From the NCBI GenBank assembly GCA_963576565.1, contig OY755039.1, positions 82,448,955 to 82,512,954 of the forward strand: a stretch of DNA of 64,000 nucleotides. The letters are read 5' to 3'. Shown piece by piece: positions 33,170-42,286 of this stretch; position 1 is the first letter of the stretch; each line of letters begins with the position of its first letter. Under the pieces are notes generated by a model. It saw nothing but the letters and a program-made list of their open reading frames with translations. It was not told the DNA's origin and did no database searches. The translations under genes and the position numbers were made by a program. Origin of the DNA: Aspidapion aeneum (taxonomy: Eukaryota; Arthropoda; Insecta; Coleoptera; Brentidae).

Positions 33170-35040
33170 AGGTTTATTATAGGTTTTTTAAAATTTTATC
33201 AAAAACTACACTTTTTAGGAAAAAATATGTGGTATACTTTATTGTAGAACATAACATTCTCTTTTAAAAACTTTATTAAAATGTCGGGTTGTTGCCATAT
33301 TTAAGGCTTCAGGGGCGTACTAATATAAACTTATTTTCAAAAATAACTGAAATAATCAGTTTCTCTTGCATATTTAAATATCTTTTCTAACTAAGATTTT
33401 TAGAAAAAAATGTGCCTTAATTCTTTATTGAGGATAAGACAATTTCTTTTTAAATGATATATTACAAAGTGAGGTTAATGTTATGATAAATACTTCAAAA
33501 AGGTTCGTAATTTATACCTACTAAAATAAAATGTTTCCAAATTAAAATAAACTGTTTTTTGATTAGATTAGATATTTTGATTTATCTAAATAAGTTCTTT
33601 AAAGCAAAAAAACGCCGGTGGTTATAAGGGGAGGGGGCATAGGGCCATGGCCCCCCTAATAAGTATTTTTGTGCAGAAAGTAACAGTAGTAACTTTGACA
33701 CAGGTGTTTTTGGTTATTATTTTAAGCATATGGAACTAAAAATAAAGTGGTGAATCTTATACAACGGTTTGGGGGGGGGTCATAATTAGGTACTCATAAA
33801 TATATAAATTTTTGCAATTTACGGACGTCCCTGGAGAGTTTTCTATACTATGGGTCACATTTTGTGACACACTGTTTAAAAGGACATTTTATTATCGGGC
33901 CCGCCGCCGAAGCCATAAAAGGTCGAAAGTACAAAAGGTCGAAAAAAAATCGACAAAACAAAATATTAAAAATACAAATTTACCGTATCAAGTCGAATTG
34001 ACCTGTCCAGTCGATGTGGACCCGCGGCCGTACTTTCGATCTTTTGTACTTTCGATCTTTTGTACTTTCGACCTTTTGAACTTTCGACTTTTTGTTTTTT
34101 GATCTTTTGTACTTTCGACATTTTGTATTTTCGACCTTTTGTATTTTCGACCTTTTGTACTTTTGGCCTTATTTTTTCGACCTTTTGTACTTTCGACCTT
34201 TTGTGCTTTCGACCTTTTATCCGCCGCTCTTTATTATCCACCGAAAAGCTAATAAGACACAAAATTGATTACTTTGGATTGATCTTAAATAAGTTCTTTA
34301 AATTAAGAACACCACTGGAGCGGTAAATATAAAATAACTTCCACTTTGTTATACATCGTTTGAAAGGAAATTCTATTGGCTATGACGAGGTATAGAACAC
34401 ATTTTTTGATAAAGAGCTTGGTTTTAAGAAAATTAAATAAAACGTATGAAAAACATGTTTTTTTTAATGATTTGTTGAAATCACCCCCATTGACGGACGT
34501 CGCTGGAGAGTTTGCTATACGTCAAACCCCACCGAGTTTCACATTTTAAAAGGGAATTTTCCTGTCTACAAAAAACTGTAGAACAAGTTTTTTCATGTTA
34601 AGCTTAGTTTTTGAGAAAATTAGATAAAACGTGTAACAAAAATGGTTTATTTTCTGTTTTTTCGAAGTTAATTTAATTTACGGATGCCCTTGAAGTTTTA
34701 TTTATAAAACCGATTTAATCATGTTATACGTGTTTTGAAGGAAATTTTATTGAGTATACGAAAATGTAATACATGGTTTTCTATAGATATTAGTTTTTAA
34801 AAAAATTAAATAAATCTTGGAAAAAACATAGGTATTTTTTCAACTTTTTTTTATTACTTCAATAAACGGACGCCGCTGGAGAGCTTGTTATTAGTCTAAC
34901 TTTATTAAGTTATACCATGTTAAAAAGGGAATTTTATTGTCTACAATAAAGTATATTATACATTTTTCACTTAGAAGCTTAGTTTCTAAGAAAAAAAACC
35001 TCAAACTTTCAGATTTTGGGGGGTCTGGGGGGTTTTTCAG
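33170..35040. repeat. Degenerate ~190-bp satellite family, array 1
   Basis: Recurring markers are 'acggacg(c/t)cgctggagag', 'ggaattttattgtctacaat', and 'aagcttagtttttgagaaaa' followed by 'aaaacgt'. Units starting with the 'acggacg' marker lie near 33821, 34494, 34680 and 34867. The same family occurs in both orientations at 59.2-60.65 kb. The array is interrupted by the minisatellite hairpin at 33905-34225. Confidence 0.65.
33905..34225. repeat. 16-bp minisatellite with an inverted flank (hairpin-forming)
   Basis: About eleven units of the type CGACCTTTTGTACTTT run from 34037 to 34218. A short reverse-complement stretch (about 33917-33950) precedes it, and 'ccgccgccgaagccataaaa' on the left is echoed by 'ttttatccgccgctc' on the right, so the whole block can fold back. 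Lys/Arg-rich or Phe/Cys-rich open frames here come from the repeat. Confidence 0.8.
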
Positions 35041-35049
35041 CCATTAAAA

Positions 35050-35610
35050 AATACTCTGCCAATATATGGGCCCCTAAGCTCACACTAGGTACTATAGTTA
35101 TAGTGTACGTGTGAGCTAATATAACTAAAAACTGAAATATATTTTATTTAACTCCAGACTAAATTACCTTTTGTTTGATACCACACAAGCCATGTTTTGA
35201 CTTAAACTCAAATTTTTGAAATCTACCCCCACCCTTAAAAAAAACAAAAAACTAAAATGTATTTTATTAAACTCCGGACTCAATTACCTTTCGTTTGATA
35301 TCACACACGCCATATTTTCACTTAAACTCTAATTTTTAAAATATACCCCCACCCTTTTTTTTAAATAAGTTAAAATGTAGTTTGTTTAACTGCAGACTCA
35401 ATTACCTTTCGTTTGATATCACACACGCCATATTTTCACATAAACTCTAATTTTTGAAATCTACCCCCACCCTTTTATTTGGTTTCTGTTCGGTGGATTT
35501 TGTTCATTTTTAAATGGGACCATCTCGACCCAAGACCCAGCCTAGGTACCAAATTTCATTAAAATCAGCCAAGCGGTTTTTGAGTTATGCGCGTTGGTCG
35601 TTACAGACAT

Positions 35611-35641
<31 letters not shown>

Positions 35642-35812
35642 TACAGACAGATCGACAGACAGACAGACAGACGGCGCAACAAAAAAGTTTCAAAATCATC
35701 TGAAACGCAAAGATATATAAATTTTTTTTAAATCGGAGCAACTTTTTTTTTTTCGAAAAAATTAGGATCACCATAGCTCACACTACTATAGTATAGTATA
35801 TGTGTGAGCTAA
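35050..35812 (-). mobile_element. (GTCT)n hairpin-end repeat family, copy D
   Basis: A full-length minus-strand copy from 'aatactctgccaatatatgg' to the 5' hairpin ending 'gtgtgagctaa'. The (CAGA)n core at 35603-35672 is longer than in copy B, while the rest is almost identical to B. This suggests that B and D come from the same recent source and that the microsatellite changed length afterwards. Confidence 0.85.
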
Positions 35813-36467
35813 AAATAATATGTTATTATTTTTTAATTATACAAATATATATTTTGAATATACACCTGTGACAATTTGGGCTTTCCAGCGGCAATTTAAA
35901 CTTCGGCCGTCATTTTGGCCGCCATCTTGAATATCTCAGCCCCTGTCAATATTTCGAGTTGGCAACAGGGATATTCGGATTCAGCAGGGTCAAAATAGGG
36001 GGAATTACCCATTTGCCAAAAAGTAATATAAAATGCTTCTAGAAAGTGGATTTTCCCGAATCTTGCCTGAACTAGTTAGTTTTCAACTAAAAAATAAATC
36101 GCATTTTATTTAATTTTTGGCACTAACTGGCAGCGTATAAAGAGTTACATTGACACGACAATTTTTCTTTGGCATGACTTCGTGAAGAGTCGTAAAAAGT
36201 TAACAAACTATTCGTTCGAAAGTCCGGCAGCAGGCGGCCCTCCTATATAGAAGTTGCAACATCTGCCAACAGAAGTGTAAAATGGGGTCTATTTACAAAA
36301 TATTCCATCTCTCTCAGAATGACCCAAGTACGGCTACAATAAAGTCCAGAAGAAGGATGAGGTAAACAAACACATGATACCAATAATTGATTAATTATTA
36401 ATAAACATATTAACTCTCAAATTTAGAAGAGATCTAATTAAAAGATATGCCATGCAGACGACGTTTT
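35813..36467. other. Intergenic, nothing recognised
   Basis: It contains 'ggccgccatcttgaatatc'-type sequence seen in many insect repeats. No gene or RNA recognised. Confidence 0.35.
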
Positions 36468-37067
36468 TTAGCTCACACTACTATACTATAATAGTAGTGT
36501 GAGCTAAGGTGAATTTTTTCGAGAAAAAAAAAAGTTGCTCCGATTTCAAATTTTTTTATATATTTTTGCGTTTCAGATTATTTTGAAACTTTTTTTTGTC
36601 TGTCCGTCTGTCTATATGTCTGCCTGTAACGACCAACGCGCATTACTCAAAACCGCTTGCCCGATTTTAATGAACTTTGGTACCTAGGCTGGTCTTGTGT
36701 CGAGATGGTCCAATTTAAAAATAGACAAAATCCACTGAACGCAAGCCAAATAAAAGGGTGGGGATAGATTTCAATAATTAGAGTTTATGTAAAAATATGG
36801 CGTGTGTGATTTCAAACAAAAGGTCATTAAATCTGGACTTAAGCAAAATACATTTTAGTTTATTTAAAAAAAGGGTGGGGGTAGATTTAAAAAATAAGAG
36901 TTTAAGTGAAAATATGGCATGTGTGATATCGGGGTAGAGTCTAGAAGGTAATTGAGTTTGGAGTTGAATAAAATATATTTCAGTTTTTAGTTGTATTAAC
37001 TCACACGTATACACTATAACTATAGTACCTAGTGTGAGCTTAGGTGCCCATATATTGGCATAGTATT
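36468..37067 (+). mobile_element. (GTCT)n hairpin-end repeat family, copy E
   Basis: Both terminal hairpins are present (TTAGCTCACACTACTATACT... and ...CTAGTGTGAGCTTAGGTGCC). The microsatellite is very short (36596-36627), and one internal unit is disturbed: 'gatatcggggtagagtctag' replaces the usual 'gatatcaaacgaaaggtaat'. The most decayed near-complete copy. Confidence 0.8.
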
Positions 37068-37167
37068 TTTAAAAGAACAATAAAAATTATTAATATAAGT
37101 TTATTATATTCTATAATATAATCTTATATCAAATACCAAATGGCTAAATAATACAAGGACCTAAAAC

Positions 37168-37548
37168 TATAAACAACAAGTGAAATTAAAGAAAGAAAAA
37201 TAAGAAATTTGCGATCAGAAATTTTAACAGACGAAAAGGTGATCTCATGATTTCAGACGTTGATTCTTTACGTCTAATTTGAGTTATCATACCTTTGACA
37301 GTGGGAAAGAAGAATTAAAGAGATCAGTTCAATGACTTGGTCGAGTTAATACCCTGAGAATTTCTCGTTCTTGTATTGAGACATCGCAGCCTGCATAGAT
37401 GGAAGTTTTCCGAAAATTTATGTATGGCTTCGGCAGTTCAATGCTGAGAATGTTTGCCTAGAGAGCAAGAGATCCCGGGTTCGAGTCCCGGCCGAAGCAG
37501 AAAACTTTTTTCTTATTTTTCTTTCTTTAATTTCACTTGTTGTTTATA
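37168..37548. repeat. Perfect 37-bp inverted repeat enclosing a tRNA-like gene
   Basis: 37168-37204 ('tataaacaacaagtgaaatt...aaataag') is the exact reverse complement of 37512-37548. The 307 bp between them is unique in the window except that it ends with the tRNA-like sequence and its T-run. Exact identity of the arms suggests recent origin or gene-conversion maintenance. Confidence 0.85.
37427..37499 (+). tRNA. tRNA-like sequence, anticodon AGA, class I fold
   Basis: Seventy-three nt fold as a full cloverleaf. The acceptor stem GCTTCGG/CCGAAGC is 7 of 7 paired; the D stem is GTTC/GAAT with one G-U; the anticodon stem is TTTGC/GCAAG; loop CTAGAGA has T33 and anticodon AGA at 37460-37462; a 5-nt variable loop follows; the T stem CCGGG/CCCGG is perfect, with discriminator A. 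The B box GGTTCGAGTCC (37478-37488) is a perfect consensus match, and a T6 terminator follows at 37506-37511. AGA would read Ser codon UCU, but eukaryotic tRNA-Ser has a long variable arm, which this lacks; the D loop also lacks the usual GG. The body is closer to a tRNA-Gly. It may be a tRNA pseudogene, a tRNA-derived element head, or a remoulded tRNA. Confidence 0.6.
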
Positions 37549-37699
37549 ATCTTATATATCTATTATACACAGATTGTCATCATAAAAACGCGTTTTAACT
37601 TCCAAAATGGGTTTCAAGTGGAGAAATCGCATAACAGCCCGAAAAATTGTTGATAGGTCGGTCCTATGTCAAAACCAAATTATAATCATCAAAAGGAAT
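37549..37699. other. Short spacer, nothing recognised
   Basis: Separates the tRNA-like palindrome from the next foldback. No coding exon recognised. Confidence 0.3.
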
Positions 37700-38411
37700 T
37701 TTATACTTCACACAAAGGTATGTGTGCCTAACTTGCGAGTGTCAGAAGGAGAGGGAAGAGTTGATTTTGGTTGTTTTCCTACTTACACACTACTGTGTGT
37801 GGATCGATAAAAATCAAAACGAATTTTATACTTCACACAAAGGTATGTGTGCCTAACTTGCGAGTGTCAGAAGGAGAGGGAAGAGTTGATTTTGGTTGTT
37901 TTCCTACTTGCATAAGGTTGCATCTCTAGACGTACGTTTCTGTGTGTTTCACGTCATCATTAGAGAAGCAAACCCAGGTAAGCCAATTTCAACCAGGGCA
38001 GTACGGCGTTTTAGTTGCTACGTGATTACGTGGTTTTAATACCACATTAATGGACGAAACTTGTCATAGATGGCGCCTTCGGCGTCTCAGACAAGACGAT
38101 GCGAGTGTGCTTAAACTTTCGAGTGCTCGAGCCAGTCCGCTACACCTTGGAGTTTACTCGCATTGCACCGCCGCGAGTATTTCATATGTAGGAGTTGGTT
38201 TTGGTTGAAATTGGCTTACCTGGGTTTGCTGTTCTCTACTGATGACGTGAAACACACAGAAACGTTCGTATAGAGATGCAACCTTGTGTAAGTAGGAAAA
38301 CAACCAAAATCAACTCCTCCCTCTCCTTCTGTCTGACACTCGCAAGTTAGGCACACATACCTTTGTGTGAAGTATAAAATTCGTTTTGATTTTTATCGAT
38401 CCACACACAGC
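37700..38411. mobile_element. Foldback with ~220-bp arms and an extra partial copy
   Basis: The left arm (37794-38022) and right arm (38180-38411) are inverted copies with termini 'ctgtgtgtggatcgataaaa' and 'ttttatcgatccacacacag'. Landmarks are 'gcctaacttgcgagtgtcag', 'tttcacgtcatca' and 'aacccaggtaagccaatttc'. The outer ~95 bp of the arm is also present in direct orientation just upstream (37700-37793). There is no protein gene. Confidence 0.8.
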
Positions 38412-38569
38412 ACGTTTTCCATCTTTCTTCTTTGCACAAATTATAATAGTTTGGAGGAAGCGTTTAAAGCCCGCATCGTGGAAATAAAAACTTTAGCCTT
38501 TAGGAATACGACGAGCTTTCAGCATGTGAGTGCACAAAAGAAAATAAATATTGATTGAACAAAATATAA
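38412..38569. other. Short spacer, nothing recognised
   Basis: AT-rich DNA between the foldback and the repeat-family segment that hosts the hAT element. Confidence 0.3.
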
Positions 38570-38825
38570 TGACAAAATAGTATATTACATAACAAGAGAA
38601 AAAAAGGTTCAAACTTCAGACGAGCGTGAATGTTGTGAACGAGCGTGTAGCCGAGTGAAACAACACGCGAGTGTAAGAAAGGTACTTTGTATCGAGTTGT
38701 TTTCGAAAAATTGATCTTTAATTTTACACAAATCAAATGAAACTGTTTTTCTGCACGTGTGCATGTGTGGAACAGTACTTTGCAACACATGTACGGAAAA
38801 GTTTGGTGACAGTTAACGTCATCGT
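38570..38825 (+). repeat. Dispersed repeat, left part, host of the hAT insertion
   Basis: It contains 'gcgtgaatgttgtgaacgag', 'tagccgagtgaaacaacacg' and 'cgagtgtaagaaagg', which match 57180-57270. The continuation of the family is found after the hAT element (44434 onward) and in the uninterrupted copy at 57130-57540. The last 8 bases, GTCATCGT (38818-38825), are the hAT target duplication. Confidence 0.75.
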
Positions 38826-38947
38826 CAGGGTTGGATGGGCTCGAACAAACCGGCCCTAACATTTTTTTTTATTCGGCCCTCGCTTCGGCACAAAAATTTT
38901 ACGGCAAAGAAAACGAAACCATTTTGTGTTATTTTTGTTTTTGATAT

Positions 38948-39928
38948 TGTCAGGAATGAATTTACCCCTGACTGTGCCACTGTATGAAACCATCTTGGAA
39001 AAACGAAAAACGCAAAATATGGTTCTGTTAAGATAAGAAAGTGGTTCCGCCTCCCTCCAAAATGGTAAACAACTGGTTGCCGCCTACCACACAGAAAATT
39101 GGTTGATGACAGGAAAACTGCTGAAAAGTCTAGAGTGGGAGTCGTAATGGTTAAACGAGGGGATACATCAAGTAGATAGAGGGTTTTCCCTTTATCGTGA
39201 TTGGCTATCAAAAAACTTTGAGATAAGAAAGTGTTGTCAATAAAAATGTTATTTTATTTCTGTTTTTGGTTAGGTTTTCTTGTCTAACACATTAACTATA
39301 ATGATAGAGTAAAATCTAGGATTATAAGAAACGCCACTGACTTGGTTCCCCCAAGCTCTCCAAAGGGGGGATAATGAGTTCCCTACCAGGGTAGGTTGTC
39401 CCAGCCTCCCTTGCATAAAAAGCGTAACTTTGAGGAAACAAGTCGGTAGTTCAGTTTTGAGTCTTGAGGTTATTTAGCCTAAAGTTCTCTTCACTTAAAA
39501 GTTAATTTTTGATAAATTAACATTTTAGTATTTTTATTTTATTTTTTCAAAATAATAATTGTTCAAAATGATATACATGCCACCAGGGCAGTATTTCCCG
39601 ATAGTACTCTGGTAAGTTATATCTTTTGTATTTAGCTTAAATTGTCATTTGGATCTTGTCTTGCTGTTAATTAATTTTATATTGCTTTTGACTTTATGTT
39701 TTTTTTGATGTTTTTGATTTTATTTTATTATTTTATTAACTTACAAAATTAATAATTTTGGACATCGTTTATGTAACAGAGTTTTTTATTTATCAATTAT
39801 AAATTTGTCAATTTAATTATTTGGTTCTTTTTATTTTATTTGGATTATTGATTGGATCAACCATACATGCGAGATCCTAACGGTACACTCGCATTTAGGG
39901 ATTGATTTAACCAAAATCACACCCGACA
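38948..39928 (+). repeat. 5' LTR, 981 bp
   Basis: TG...CA ends with the short inverted repeat TGTCAGG/CCCGACA. A candidate core promoter has a TATA-like 'cataaaaag' at 39413-39421 and an insect initiator TCAGTT at 39451-39456, about 38 bp downstream, which is slightly wide. The stretch 'cctaccagggtagg' at 39381 is palindromic. Open frames on the minus strand (38825-39211) also occur in the other LTR and have no domain. Confidence 0.92.
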
Positions 39929-39931
39929 ATT

Positions 39932-39949
39932 TGGTGGAGGCTAGGATTG
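39932..39949 (+). other. Primer-binding-site candidate
   Basis: TGGTGGAGGCTAGGAT starts 3 nt after the LTR end. TGG pairs with the 3' CCA of a tRNA, as in most LTR elements. I cannot name the primer tRNA with confidence. Confidence 0.6.
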
Positions 39950-39961
39950 TATGGTTAATTA

Positions 39962-41467
39962 ATGTCCAAGTCTGATAAAGATAAAAGTAAAATACCTAAG
40001 ACAGATAGGGTGCTAAGAAGTGCAAATTTACCTAAACTTACTTTTAATACAACAACAGCAAGGCAAGTTACCCCTATTATAAGTAGTGATAGTAACAGTA
40101 GTACCCCAAATACATCATTACCGGAATTATTTCAATTTTTACCTAAGGTGCGTAGTACTGAATTAGAGCCAGGTATCACTGAGCTTTCCTCAAGACTCTC
40201 AGAGCTCAAATTTGTTCTACCCCCTGGCCCTAATTTAGAAAATCTACAAAGTACTACGCAAGAGGAATTTGAGTTATCAGGGTCTTCAACCCAGACACTA
40301 AAACCAAATTCCAGTTCTTCTTTTGAAACAAGTTATATTTCAATTATTGAACTTTCTGACAGTGAAGAATCAATAAAACGTTTAAATATGGCCGATGTTA
40401 CTATCTCTGATATAAGAAATGAATTGGCGACGCCGGCAACGCCTAAATATATATCCCCTGAATTGTTTGACCCCTCGGAGAAAAAAGCGCGTGATTTTCT
40501 AAAAAGTTATGAAAGGTGCGCTGTTTTAAACAATTGGTCTGAAAAAGAAAAATTGATGTATTTTGGCACTTACCTGCTTGATGCGGCTTTTACTTGGTTT
40601 AAAAAATATAAGGAAAACGCGGGCAATCAAAATAAAAAATGGAGAGACGTTTCTAATGATTTTTTAACGCGATTTGGTTCAGTTTCTGCTAAGCGTGAAT
40701 TAAAGTTACGACTAATGAATACGAAACAACGAGAAAATGAAGACATTAAGAGCTATTTTTACCGTATTTCAAATATTTGCAATGAATACGATGCTGCTAT
40801 GACGTTCTCAAATTTTTTAGAATATTTTGAAGCAGGTTTGCATGCTTCTATTTTGACAAATTATTTTATGTTACAAGAAAATCCGCCCACAGATGAAGAA
40901 GGTCTTCTAAAATTATTAAATCGTATAAGTGGAATTCAAAACATTTCAAATCTTTCCAAGTCATTTTCTGAGGTTTTGACAATGTCCGAAAAACCTGGTA
41001 CAAGTCAGAAAAAATGGCCTCAGAAAAATCAAAATGATAATCAAAATTTTAAAAAACCAAATTTTCAAAGTCCAAACTTCAAAAATTTTAACTTTAAGAA
41101 ACAAAACTTCGGTTTTAATAACAATCAGGTTTCTTTACCAAACACAAAATATCAACAAAATGATACTAGGCGAATTCAAAAAAGATATCAGGATAACCGA
41201 AAAAATTTTCACTATCAACCTTACGTAAAAACAAGAACAAATACAGGGCGTCCTATTTGCTTTAATTGTAAAAGAACAGGACATTTTCAAACTACATGCC
41301 GATTCCCGAAAAAAACTCAGCAAGTACAAAAATCTACTATACTTGCACTTACTGAACCTATCACTTCTCAATGCCCATGTGCCGGAAGGCAGAAACAGTC
41401 TACTGAGACTGAAAAACCTTTGTTGGCTATATGTGACAACCCAAACGAGTCACAGGGGTGCCGTTAA
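39962..41467 (+). CDS. gag: Gag polyprotein of the LTR element, 501 aa
   Basis: An intact ATG-to-stop frame. Residues 1-160 are Ser/Thr/Pro-rich and acidic near the end. Residues about 165-325 form a retrotransposon Gag capsid domain: PELFDPSEKKARDFLKSYE, WSEKEKLMYFGTYL, AAFTWFKKY, WRDVSNDFLTRFG and a ...RENEDIKSYFYRI segment typical of the family. The stretch 345-425 is basic and Asn/Phe/Lys-rich. The nucleocapsid zinc knuckle CFNCKRTGHFQTTC (C433, C436, H441, C446) is one complete CCHC motif. Gag would package the element RNA in virus-like particles. The frame ends just after a -1 frameshift signal. With no stop or shift inside it appears functional, which agrees with the near-identical LTRs. 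Confidence 0.92.
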   Translation: MSKSDKDKSKIPKTDRVLRSANLPKLTFNTTTARQVTPIISSDSNSSTPNTSLPELFQFLPKVRSTELEPGITELSSRLSELKFVLPPGPNLENLQSTTQEEFELSGSSTQTLKPNSSSSFETSYISIIELSDSEESIKRLNMADVTISDIRNELATPATPKYISPELFDPSEKKARDFLKSYERCAVLNNWSEKEKLMYFGTYLLDAAFTWFKKYKENAGNQNKKWRDVSNDFLTRFGSVSAKRELKLRLMNTKQRENEDIKSYFYRISNICNEYDAAMTFSNFLEYFEAGLHASILTNYFMLQENPPTDEEGLLKLLNRISGIQNISNLSKSFSEVLTMSEKPGTSQKKWPQKNQNDNQNFKKPNFQSPNFKNFNFKKQNFGFNNNQVSLPNTKYQQNDTRRIQKRYQDNRKNFHYQPYVKTRTNTGRPICFNCKRTGHFQTTCRFPKKTQQVQKSTILALTEPITSQCPCAGRQKQSTETEKPLLAICDNPNESQGCR

Positions 41468-41484
41468 CTAAAAACGTCACCCCT
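41440..41484 (+). promoter_or_regulatory. -1 ribosomal frameshift signal (CCCAAAC plus hairpin)
   Basis: The heptamer C CCA AAC (41440-41446) is in the Gag reading frame in the canonical X XXY YYZ phase. A 7-nt spacer follows. Then comes a hairpin: AGGGGTG (41454-41460) pairs with CACCCCT (41478-41484), and after one mismatch CGTT (41462-41465) pairs with AACG (41473-41476), leaving a 7-nt loop. The gag stop codon TAA (41465-41467) lies within the hairpin. Spacing and phase are as expected for gag-pol type frameshifting. Confidence 0.82.
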
Positions 41485-41865
41485 TTAAAAAAATCACTAC
41501 CCCAACCCCAACCAACATATATGCACAATGGTTTAATTCTTTGTTGGAATATAATTTTGTCGTTTATTATTTTATATATCCTGTGGAAGCAAAACATAAT
41601 AGCAATGTTCTCGTTTTATAAATCAGTTACAGCAGAAGATTTAAAAAATCTCGAGACTGTTTTAAAAACTGAGGAGGTCCTATTAATTTTTTTAATTACA
41701 TGCATGTTACTTTTTTTAGTGGGGATAATGATAATTTTCTTAATAAAATTTTTCAAAGAAAAGAAGAACAACACTAATTTACCGGAATTAATAACAAAAA
41801 ATCAAGTTGCAACAATTTCACTTCCATCAGGTGAAAATTTTCAAGTTTTACTCAATACAGAGTGA
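41446..41865 (+). CDS. Gag -1 frame extension: two membrane helices and a protease-like end
   Basis: The -1 frame is open from 41437 to the stop at 41863-41865. It has no ATG near its start, so expression as a Gag fusion through the frameshift is the natural reading; an internal ATG at 41521 could give a shorter free product. About 140 residues follow the shift: a Pro/Lys/Thr linker, a hydrophobic helix GLILCWNIILSFIILYILW, an acidic/charged segment, a second helix of about 25 residues (starting EVLLIFLITC), a Lys-rich stop-transfer stretch, then a segment ending FQVLLNTE. That end resembles the start of a retropepsin core (usual LLDTG), with D and G replaced. I infer a remnant of pol, cut short. 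The membrane pair between nucleocapsid and protease is not usual for Ty3/gypsy elements. Confidence 0.62.
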   Translation, partial: RVTGVPLTKNVTPLKKSLPQPQPTYMHNGLILCWNIILSFIILYILWKQNIIAMFSFYKSVTAEDLKNLETVLKTEEVLLIFLITCMLLFLVGIMIIFLIKFFKEKKNNTNLPELITKNQVATISLPSGENFQVLLNTE

Positions 41866-42286
41866 ACTCAAGATATAATAAAAAAAAAAATAATAAAAAA
41901 ATTTGTTGTAAAAATGTTCTATAATAGTTTAAATCCTTTTTGTATGTATAAAATCAGCTTTTGATATATTTTATTTCAAAATAAAAAAATTAGGCAGGAT
42001 TAAGTAACTAAAGTTTAAAATTTTTAATATTGTAAAGACAACCACAAAATCTCTCATACTCTGCCAACACTGATAAGCCCAGAACTAATGCCTCGTTTTG
42101 TTACATGTCAATGGTGTGCAACACATGGAAATACACCGAACAGCCTAAAAACGACTCCCAGCATTCGATGTCAGTACCACAGAATAGATGAATGGTTCCA
42201 GAGTTTGGTTATAGTCAAATCCAAACAACCTTTGACCCATGGGACGTCTTATCGTCGAGGTCGCCGACAAATTGGCGGGGGGCATA
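41866..42286 (+). other. 3' internal region of the LTR element with polypurine tract
   Basis: An A-rich stretch (41875-41905) is followed by ~380 bp without a convincing gene. An open frame from 42088 runs into the 3' LTR (with FVTCQWCATHG and a basic end) and might be a scrap of a former pol or env end. The G-rich tract GGCGGGGGGCA (42274-42284) just before the LTR is the likely plus-strand primer. Confidence 0.55.

Noticed and set aside
33812..34326. Lys/Arg-rich nuclear-protein-like frame
   Set aside because: The periodicity is exactly that of the 16-bp minisatellite; no independent coding evidence.
37427..37499. A normal tRNA-Ser(AGA) gene
   Set aside because: The long variable arm of tRNA-Ser is missing and the D loop lacks GG. 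Kept as tRNA-like with moderate confidence.
38825..39211. A minus-strand gene of 128 codons in the LTR
   Set aside because: The same frame occurs in the other LTR (42215-42550); it has no domain and lies inside repeat sequence.
41458..41865. A separate ORF starting at 41458
   Set aside because: The codon there is GTG, not ATG, and the frame is already open from 41437 behind a frameshift signal, so a Gag fusion is the better reading.
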